A DNA stretch of 13,890 nucleotides from HGM04593 sp045588345 (GTDB taxonomy: Bacteria > Bacteroidota > Bacteroidia > Bacteroidales > Bacteroidaceae), in NCBI GenBank assembly GCA_045588345.1, contig JAZNDZ010000133.1, positions 1-13,890 on the forward strand, read 5' to 3'. Positions within the stretch are counted from its first letter, which is position 1, and every line of letters starts with the position of its first letter. Shown one piece after another: positions 8,552 to 13,890 of this stretch. Position numbers and translations under genes: made by a program. The notes under the pieces were generated by a model, which saw only the letters and a program-made list of their open reading frames with translations, ran no database searches and was not told the DNA's origin.

Positions 8552-8582
8552 CAAAGATGATGAATATTATCTTTATTACAAA
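8552..8582 (-). promoter_or_regulatory. Candidate promoter of the sulfur-transfer/MarR operon
   Basis: Read on the minus strand, TTTG (8579-8582) is followed after exactly 19 bases by CATCTTTG (8552-8559). This matches the Bacteroidetes -33/-7 pattern (TTTG, then TAnnTTTG) with one mismatch in the -7 box. Transcription would start near 8545 and leave a leader of about 60 bases before the ATG at 8484. The -33 box overlaps the edge of the 17-bp palindrome by one base, so a bound regulator would sit against the polymerase. Confidence 0.55.
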
Positions 8583-8598
8583 TTTTCCATTGGAAAAT
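8582..8598. promoter_or_regulatory. 17-bp palindrome, candidate MarR operator
   Basis: ATTTTCCA and TGGAAAAT are perfect inverted arms around a single central T. Size and symmetry suit a MarR dimer site. It directly abuts the -33 box of the operon that encodes a MarR protein. A half copy, TGGAAAAT, lies at 8521-8528 inside the predicted leader, and the core TCCATTGGA recurs at 8669-8677. Binding is inference. Confidence 0.5.
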
Positions 8599-8668
8599 AT
8601 TTCTGTTGTTAACTTTTTTTATGTTTGCTTTTCGCAAACTTCTTAGGAGAACTTTTGAAATTGTCTGT

Positions 8669-8677
8669 TCCATTGGA
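8669..8677. promoter_or_regulatory. Second copy of the palindrome core TCCATTGGA
   Basis: The nine-base palindromic core of the 8582-8598 site occurs again, 83 bases further from the operon. Flanks here do not extend the symmetry. The distance is close to eight helical turns, so the two sites would face the same side of the DNA. A nine-base match can occur by chance; this is a weak auxiliary operator candidate. Confidence 0.3.
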
Positions 8678-8730
8678 TGTTGCCGGTACCAAGCGCTATA
8701 AAACATTCAAAATGCAATATGTGAAAAAAG

Positions 8731-8778
8731 TTTCTGTTAACATATATTATCTACATTGAAGTGATATATTAACAGAAA
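8731..8778. repeat. Inverted repeat TTTCTGTTAA ... TTAACAGAAA
   Basis: The arms 8731-8740 and 8769-8778 are perfect 10-base reverse complements, and the stem can continue inward through the ATATAT stretches (8742-8747 and 8764-8769) with one bulge. The loop is about 15-18 bases. It is first of three dyads in the divergent region. It may be a protein site or a transcript stem; nothing fixes which. Confidence 0.5.
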
Positions 8779-8794
8779 ACAAATGGAAAAACTT

Positions 8795-8886
8795 GAGATT
8801 CCTCACTTCGTTTCGGAATGACAAATCCGCGATATTGTTATTTACAGCCAGAACTTTGTTATGCTGAGCAAAGCGAAGCATCTTTT
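8795..8886. repeat. REP-like pair of degenerate inverted repeats
   Basis: GAGATTCCTCACTTCGTTTC (from 8795, running to GGAATGACA at 8823) and the segment around 8855-8886 (ATGCTGAGCAAAGCGAAGC, then ATCT) are imperfect reverse complements, about 21 of 29 aligned bases with one gap. Both resemble the dispersed intergenic repeat with the core CGAAGCGAGGAATCT, recalled from Bacteroidetes and other genomes. They are separated by about 30 bases, so they can fold as one long imperfect hairpin. No transposase is near. Confidence 0.55.
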
Positions 8887-8907
8887 CTATACCAAGGAAA
8901 ACTCATA

Positions 8908-8949
8908 AAGAAATTCGTGCAGCAGATCAGTCTGCTGCACGAATTTCTT
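8908..8949. terminator. Perfect 19-bp hairpin with a TCAG loop
   Basis: The arms 8908-8926 and 8931-8949 are exact reverse complements (stem top GTGCAGCAGA / TCTGCTGCAC, A/T-rich base), with four loop bases TCAG at 8927-8930. The stem is flanked by A-rich sequence on the left and T-rich sequence on the right, as in two-way intrinsic terminators. It lies between divergent genes, where no annotated transcript should end, so it may instead close an unseen small RNA, insulate the two promoters, or be a mobile palindromic element. Confidence 0.55.
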
Positions 8950-8953
8950 GTGC

Positions 8954-8987
8954 TTGTATAGTTATATGTATTATTTTCTTATATTTG
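8954..8987 (+). promoter_or_regulatory. Upstream candidate promoter for the helicase fusion gene
   Basis: TATATTTG at 8980-8987 exactly fits the Bacteroidetes -7 pattern TAnnTTTG. A TTG at 8954-8956 could be the -33 box but the gap is 23 bases, slightly long. The start would fall near 8994, giving a leader of about 140 bases. The -7 box runs into a small stem, GCGG-TAAA-CCGC (8987-8998). Confidence 0.35.
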
Positions 8988-9039
8988 CGGTAAACCGCGA
9001 ACATTGCCTGCACTCGCTGTGAAAAATATTAAAGCAAGC

Positions 9040-9072
9040 TTGATGTTTCTCGCTCGTTTGTTACTATATTTG
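9040..9072 (+). promoter_or_regulatory. Proximal candidate promoter for the helicase fusion gene
   Basis: TATATTTG at 9065-9072 is again an exact -7 match, with TTG at 9040-9042 and a 22-base gap. The start would be near 9079, leaving about 54 bases of A/T-rich leader with no Shine-Dalgarno sequence, as is usual in this phylum. Nine bases around the box (TATATTTGC) are identical to the upstream candidate. Confidence 0.4.
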
Positions 9073-9132
9073 CAATATCTGTAACAGCCTGTTGCATAAT
9101 ACGATATTTTTGAATGACAATTAAATTGATAT

Positions 9133-12100
9133 ATGTCTTTTTGGGGAAAATTCATAGAATCAATAAGTGGCATCGATAACCATACGGTTGCGCCCAGGGA
9201 GGTATCTCGTGATGCGTCCCGTTATGCCTTTGTAGATGTAGAGGTGGGTGTTCAGGATAAGAAAATCCATGATATTGGTGCGTTGAGATGGGATAGAAGT
9301 ATTTTCCACTCTGCCAGCAAATACAATTTGCTGGATTTTTTAAAAGGAGTAGATTTTGTTTGTGGACACAATATTATTCATCATGATGTAAAGTATCTTT
9401 TTGAAGATAATTCCCCACAGTGGGCTTTGGTAGATACACTCTATGTCTCGCCTCTTCTGTTTCCGGAAAGACCTTATCATCGACTATTAAAAGATGATAA
9501 GTTGATAAGTGAGCAGATGAATAACCCAGTCAATGATTGTGAAAAGGCACTTGATTTGTTGATGGATGAGATTGCCAGTTGGAGTTTGTTGGCTGAAGAA
9601 AAGAAATTGATTTTTGCTACACTTCTACATGATATTTTTGAGTTTAAAGGCTTCTTTGAATTTGTTGATGCAAAAATCGATAAGAAATATCATCTGGCAA
9701 GCCTGATACGTTCTGTATATCATGGTAAAATTTGTACACATGCTGATATTGAAAGTATTATTGCTAAATACCCGTGTGAATTGGCATATGCTCTAGCTCT
9801 GATAGACACAACGGATTATCGTTCAGTAACTCCAGCTTGGGTGTTATTCAATTATCCCAAAGTGGAATATGTTGTAAAACTTCTCAGACAAACAAGATGT
9901 AGTGACAATTGTGATTATTGTAATAGGTTCCTGGATGCGCATTGTGCCTTGAAGCAGTTCTTTGGCTATGATAAATTTCGTACATATGAAGGCGAACCGC
10001 TTCAAGAAAATGCTACGCAGGCAGCAATTGATGGTAAGTCCTTGCTGGCAATATTCCCTACAGGTGGAGGAAAGTCATTGACTTTTCAGTTACCCGCATT
10101 GATGGAAGGTCGTACTGTGCATGGCTTGACAGTCGTTATTTCTCCATTGCAGTCATTGATGAAAGATCAAGTGGACAATCTTGCAGAAAGAGGTATTGAG
10201 GATGCTGTTACCATTAATGGTCTGCTTGATCCTATAAGCCGTTCTCTCGCTGTACAACGAGTGCTGGATGGTAACGCATCATTACTATATATAGCCCCTG
10301 AGATGTTGCGTTCCAAGACAATTGAAAAGATACTTTTTGCGCGTCATATAGTACGTTTTGTAATTGATGAAGCTCATTGCTTCTCATCATGGGGACAAGA
10401 TTTTCGTGTCGATTATCTTTATATAGGTAAGTTTATCAGCGAATATCAAAAAAAGAAAGGATATACAGAACCTATTCCTGTTTCGTGTTTCACGGCTACA
10501 GCCAAACAAAAGGTTGTACAGGATATATGTGATTATTTTAAAAAGACGTTGGGTCTTGAATTGCAACTTTTTGCCTCTACTGCTTCGAGGACAAACCTGC
10601 GATACTCAGTAATTCACGCAGATTCAGCAGATGATAAATATATGAAACTTCGTTCGCTGATTTCAGAATCGGCATGTCCTACAATTGTGTATGTGTCCCG
10701 AACGAAGCGAACAGAATTGTTGGCTGAGAAATTATCTCGTGATGGATATAAGGCATTACCGTTTAATGGACGAATGAATGCTGATGAGAAAGTAGCCAAT
10801 CAGGATGCTTTTATGACTGATAAGGTACGCATTATTGTTGCTACATCTGCTTTCGGAATGGGAGTTGACAAGAAAGATGTGGGTCTTGTCATACACTATG
10901 ATATTTCGGATTCTTTGGAGAATTACGTACAAGAGGCTGGAAGTGCTGGCCGTGATCCGAATCTTGATGCACGCTGTTATGTCTTGTATAGCGATTCGGA
11001 TCTTGATAAACATTTTATCCTTCTTAATCAGACAAAACTTAGTATCAGTGAGATTAATCAAGTTTGGAAAGCTGTGAAGGATATGACAAAACAGCGCATG
11101 CGTGTTTGTTGCTCTGCTTTGGAAATAGCAAGGAAAGCCGGTTGGGATGATTCTGTCTATGATATCGAAACGCGTGTACGTACTGCGTTGGCGGCTCTTG
11201 AACAGGCCGGTTATGTGGAGCGGGGTAATAACGTACCTCATGTTTATGCTACGGGTATAACAGTGAAGAATGTTGATGAGGCTCGCAAACGCATTACAGA
11301 ATCTATCTTGTTTGAAAATGAGGAGATTGAAAAAGCTGTACGCATTATAAAATCATTGATATCGCAAAAAAATATAGCAAAAGCACAGGATGATATGGCT
11401 GAATCGCGTGTTGACTATTTGGCCGACATTCTTGGTTTAAATAAGAATGAGGTGGTTTCTGTTGTTCAACGTATGCGTCAGGAAGGTATATTGGCCGACA
11501 GTAAGGATATCTCTGCATATCTGAATGATGTTGGAGAATCAGAGAACAGGTCTAAGCGCCTATTGGAGAAATTTACAAAACTAGAACGTTATATTCTAAA
11601 AACGATACCAGATGATGTCTTAAGAATATCTTGTAAGCAATTAAACGAGAATGCTCTGAATGAAGGCATCGCTACGTCAACAGAAAAAGATATACGTACA
11701 TTGCTTTATTTCCATACAATAAAAGGGTATACCTTAAAAAAAGAGGATGCAGCGCATAATATTGAGGTAGTTCGTAAGGCTGACATGGAAGCTACAATAA
11801 GGCGTTTCGAGAAACGTTTGGAAATATGTCGCTTTGCAGTAGAATGGCTCTTTAAACTGACTCTGAAATTTAGTGAAGAAGAACTGAAGAAGAAAGGTGT
11901 GCAATTCTCAGTAGTTGAGTTGTTGAATGATCTGAGAACCAATGTTGCCAGTTTGTTCGGAACTTTGCGGGATGTACAATTGGAGGATGTGGAAGAAGCA
12001 CTGCTTTATTTGTCCAAAATAGGCGCTTTGAAGCTCGAAGGAGGCTTTCTTGTTCTTTATAATGCCATGGATATCCGTCGTATAAAGGACAATCGATTGC

Positions 12101-13890
12101 GTTATAAGCAGGAAGATTACCGTATGCTTGATGAATTCTATAAGCAGAAGATTCAGCAAGTTCACATTGTAGGCGAATATGCCAATCTGATGGTTGAGGA
12201 TTACTATAAGGCTTTGCAATATGTGCAGGACTATTTCCAAATGGATTACAAACGGTTTGTGTCGAAATATTTCAAAGGAGACCGTGTGCGTGAAATAGAG
12301 CGTAATATAACACCCGAAAAATTCCAGCAACTTTTTGGAACACTCTCCGATAAGCAGATGGAGATTATCTCGGACAAGGAATCGAGATGTATTGTGGTGG
12401 CAGCAGGTCCAGGTAGTGGGAAAACAAGAGTTCTTGTGCATAAACTGGCATCTTTGCTTTTACTTGAGGATGTTAAACACGAACAATTGTTGATGCTTAC
12501 TTTTTCTAGAGCAGCTGCTACGGAGTTCAAACAACGCTTGATGGGGATAATTGGCAATGCTGCACATTTTGTTGAAATAAAGACATTTCATTCCTATTGT
12601 TTTGACCTGCTTGGTAGAATCGGAAATCTGGATGATGCAAAGGATGTTGTATCACGCGCTGCAAGAATGATTAATGATGGCGAGGTAGAACCGAATCGTA
12701 TAGCAAAGACTGTCTTGGTTATTGATGAAGCACAGGATATGAGTTCTGAGGAGTATGCATTAGTACACGCCTTGATGCATGCAAACGAAGAAATGCGTGT
12801 TATAGCGGTTGGTGATGATGATCAGAATATCTTTGAATTCCGTGGCTCTGATTCTGCTTATATGGGTCGGTTGCTTAAGGAACCGGGTAGCAGACTTATT
12901 GAGATGACCGAGAATTATCGAAGTACGCGACATGTTGTAGAGTTCGCAAATACATTCGTAAGAAAGATAAAGGACAGGATGAAAACTATTCCGATTGTTT
13001 CAATGAGTCGAGAAAGAGGAATGGTTAGTGTGGTTCATCATACATCTGCTGTAATGTATAAACCTCTTGTAGACAATCTGGTAAATAATCGTGGGCAAGG
13101 TTCTATTTGTGTTCTCACTCAAACCAATGAAGAAGCTGCTATCATCGTAGCACTTCTTAGAAAGTATGGTCTGAGGAGTAAACTTATTCAAAGTCTTGAT
13201 GGTTTCCGGTTCTGTAATATGGCAGAGGTGCGTCTTTTTTTGAAACATCTGGAAACAAACACACATACACCTTTGATTTCAGATAGGGTATGGGAAGAGT
13301 CAAAGCTAAAAACATATTCTGTATTTGAGAGTTCTGCAAGTCTGTGTTATTTGCAGAAATGTATACAATTGTTTGAAGATACAAATAAAGCTAAATATCT
13401 GACAGATTTTAAAGAGTATGTATTTGAGTCTTCTGTTGAAGATTTCTGTGATTTGCAAAGTGCCGATGTTGTAGTGTCTACAATTCATAAATCAAAAGGT
13501 ATGGAGTTTGATGATGTGTATATGTTGGTTACTGAACCGCGTTACATAACGGATGATCTTCTCCGTCGTTATTATGTGGGTATTACACGTACAAAGAAAC
13601 GATTGTTTATACATACTGGTTGTTCTATGTTTGATGCATTCAAGGCTGATTACAAAAGTGATGACAGAAGGCTTTACGAAATGCCAGATGAGGTCGTGCT
13701 TCAACTTTCTCATAAAGATGTAAATCTTGGTTATTTCAAATCACGTAAGAATGAAGTATTGGCATTGCGTGCAGGACAAGAGCTGCGTTTTGACAACAAC
13801 TATCTATATGATATCCATAATAATCTACCGGTCTGTCAATTGTCTCAGAAAATGCAGGGAGAGCTCATGCTTTGGGAAGAAAAGGGATAT
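9133..13890 (+). CDS. Exonuclease-RecQ-UvrD fusion helicase (3' end outside window)
   Basis: The frame is open for 1586 codons from the ATG at 9133 to the window edge; a TGA at 9127-9129 in the same frame excludes an earlier start. Residues ~30-155 look like a DEDD 3'-5' exonuclease: DVE (35-37), GHNIIHHDVKYL (78-89), DTLYVSPLLFP (101-111), NPVND ending at Asp135. Cysteines 256, 260, 263 and 271 may bind zinc. Residues ~277-620 are a RecQ core: LQ (290-291), Walker A PTGGGKS (309-315), SPLQSLMKDQ, DEAH (412-415) with SSWGQDFR, TAT (454-456), ATSAFGMGVD, and motif VI QEAGSAGRD (600-608). Residues ~640-1060 contain several likely winged helices. Residues ~1068 to at least 1500 are UvrD-like: Gln1075, GPGSGKT (1092-1098), FHSYC, DEAQD (1198-1202), GDDDQNIFEFRG, TENYRS, STIHKSKGMEF, YVGITRT. 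A DNA repair, recombination or defence role is inferred. It appears more A/T-rich than the peptidase/dehydratase block. Confidence 0.92.
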   Translation, partial: MSFWGKFIESISGIDNHTVAPREVSRDASRYAFVDVEVGVQDKKIHDIGALRWDRSIFHSASKYNLLDFLKGVDFVCGHNIIHHDVKYLFEDNSPQWALVDTLYVSPLLFPERPYHRLLKDDKLISEQMNNPVNDCEKALDLLMDEIASWSLLAEEKKLIFATLLHDIFEFKGFFEFVDAKIDKKYHLASLIRSVYHGKICTHADIESIIAKYPCELAYALALIDTTDYRSVTPAWVLFNYPKVEYVVKLLRQTRCSDNCDYCNRFLDAHCALKQFFGYDKFRTYEGEPLQENATQAAIDGKSLLAIFPTGGGKSLTFQLPALMEGRTVHGLTVVISPLQSLMKDQVDNLAERGIEDAVTINGLLDPISRSLAVQRVLDGNASLLYIAPEMLRSKTIEKILFARHIVRFVIDEAHCFSSWGQDFRVDYLYIGKFISEYQKKKGYTEPIPVSCFTATAKQKVVQDICDYFKKTLGLELQLFASTASRTNLRYSVIHADSADDKYMKLRSLISESACPTIVYVSRTKRTELLAEKLSRDGYKALPFNGRMNADEKVANQDAFMTDKVRIIVATSAFGMGVDKKDVGLVIHYDISDSLENYVQEAGSAGRDPNLDARCYVLYSDSDLDKHFILLNQTKLSISEINQVWKAVKDMTKQRMRVCCSALEIARKAGWDDSVYDIETRVRTALAALEQAGYVERGNNVPHVYATGITVKNVDEARKRITESILFENEEIEKAVRIIKSLISQKNIAKAQDDMAESRVDYLADILGLNKNEVVSVVQRMRQEGILADSKDISAYLNDVGESENRSKRLLEKFTKLERYILKTIPDDVLRISCKQLNENALNEGIATSTEKDIRTLLYFHTIKGYTLKKEDAAHNIEVVRKADMEATIRRFEKRLEICRFAVEWLFKLTLKFSEEELKKKGVQFSVVELLNDLRTNVASLFGTLRDVQLEDVEEALLYLSKIGALKLEGGFLVLYNAMDIRRIKDNRLRYKQEDYRMLDEFYKQKIQQVHIVGEYANLMVEDYYKALQYVQDYFQMDYKRFVSKYFKGDRVREIERNITPEKFQQLFGTLSDKQMEIISDKESRCIVVAAGPGSGKTRVLVHKLASLLLLEDVKHEQLLMLTFSRAAATEFKQRLMGIIGNAAHFVEIKTFHSYCFDLLGRIGNLDDAKDVVSRAARMINDGEVEPNRIAKTVLVIDEAQDMSSEEYALVHALMHANEEMRVIAVGDDDQNIFEFRGSDSAYMGRLLKEPGSRLIEMTENYRSTRHVVEFANTFVRKIKDRMKTIPIVSMSRERGMVSVVHHTSAVMYKPLVDNLVNNRGQGSICVLTQTNEEAAIIVALLRKYGLRSKLIQSLDGFRFCNMAEVRLFLKHLETNTHTPLISDRVWEESKLKTYSVFESSASLCYLQKCIQLFEDTNKAKYLTDFKEYVFESSVEDFCDLQSADVVVSTIHKSKGMEFDDVYMLVTEPRYITDDLLRRYYVGITRTKKRLFIHTGCSMFDAFKADYKSDDRRLYEMPDEVVLQLSHKDVNLGYFKSRKNEVLALRAGQELRFDNNYLYDIHNNLPVCQLSQKMQGELMLWEEKGY

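Larger units (their letters stand above)
8485..9132. other. 648-bp divergent intergenic region, no convincing gene
   Basis: The stretch separates divergent genes starting at 8484 (minus) and 9133 (plus). Short frames exist in it but none has a start, composition or family look that supports a gene. It holds a minus-strand promoter and palindrome near the sulfur operon, a small dyad GTTTGC-ttttc-GCAAAC at 8623-8639, three larger dyads between 8731 and 8949, and two plus-strand promoter-like boxes. A hairpin in the middle of a divergent region is unusual and leaves room for a small RNA, which I cannot demonstrate. Confidence 0.6.

Noticed and set aside
8506..9173. Small minus-strand open frames in the divergent region (8506-8706 and 8979-9173)
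   Set aside because: The first overlaps the promoter, palindrome and its half-site; the second overlaps the start of the fusion gene and both promoter boxes. Neither has a recognisable start context or family.
10756..11241. A 161-codon minus-strand open frame
   Set aside because: It lies wholly inside the RecQ core coding frame on the other strand and has no family motifs; the plus frame carries conserved helicase motifs here.
11908..12441. A 177-codon minus-strand open frame
   Set aside because: It is opposite the linker and the UvrD Walker A region of the fusion gene and its translation looks like an antisense shadow.
1..13890. CRISPR array, tRNA, insertion sequence or prophage gene
   Set aside because: No regularly spaced repeats, cloverleaf, transposase or phage motifs were seen on either strand by eye.

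Overview
The window looks like a chromosomal segment from a gut-type Bacteroidales bacterium (Bacteroides, Phocaeicola or Prevotella-like; I cannot fix the genus). The signs are a TonB-type C-terminal domain on a secreted protein, a secreted S9 peptidase with a Bacteroidetes-style leader, a one-chain iron-sulfur L-serine dehydratase, A/T-rich leaders without Shine-Dalgarno sequences, and promoter-like boxes of the Bacteroidetes type (TTTG, then TAnnTTTG about 19-23 bases later). No tRNA, rRNA, CRISPR array or transposase was seen.

Layout. Positions 2-307 (+) are the 3' end of an unrecognised gene. Positions 425-1442 (+) are a secreted protein with a TonB_C domain, broken by a one-base frameshift near 578. 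A perfect 21-bp hairpin (1548-1600) separates it from a convergent block on the minus strand: an exported S9 (DPP-IV-like) peptidase (1617-4121) and L-serine ammonia-lyase SdaA (4179-5432). Next comes a two-gene minus-strand operon: a four-domain sulfur-transfer protein (CoA-disulfide reductase, rhodanese, TusA, DsrE-like; 6022-8484) followed 10 bases later by a small MarR regulator (5646-6011). A 648-bp divergent region (8485-9132) holds a candidate promoter with a 17-bp palindrome for this operon, a second copy of the palindrome core, three separate dyads including a perfect 19-bp hairpin, REP-like inverted repeats, and two candidate promoters facing the other way.

From 9133 to the window end, one uninterrupted plus-strand reading frame (1586 codons, continuing beyond the window) encodes the most striking item: a DEDD-type 3'-5' exonuclease domain, a cysteine cluster, a full RecQ helicase core, a long winged-helix-rich linker, and a second complete helicase of the UvrD (SF1A) type in the same chain. 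The exonuclease plus RecQ arrangement recalls human WRN, with a UvrD-type motor added.

How parts may work together (inference): the peptidase and the serine dehydratase fit peptide and amino-acid catabolism. The sulfur protein and its MarR neighbour fit a sensed response to CoA-disulfides, persulfides or polysulfides, with the MarR protein probably acting at the palindrome 5' of the operon. The exonuclease-RecQ-UvrD protein is probably a DNA repair, recombination or genome-defence enzyme. It looks more A/T-rich than the peptidase/dehydratase block, which may mean a different history.
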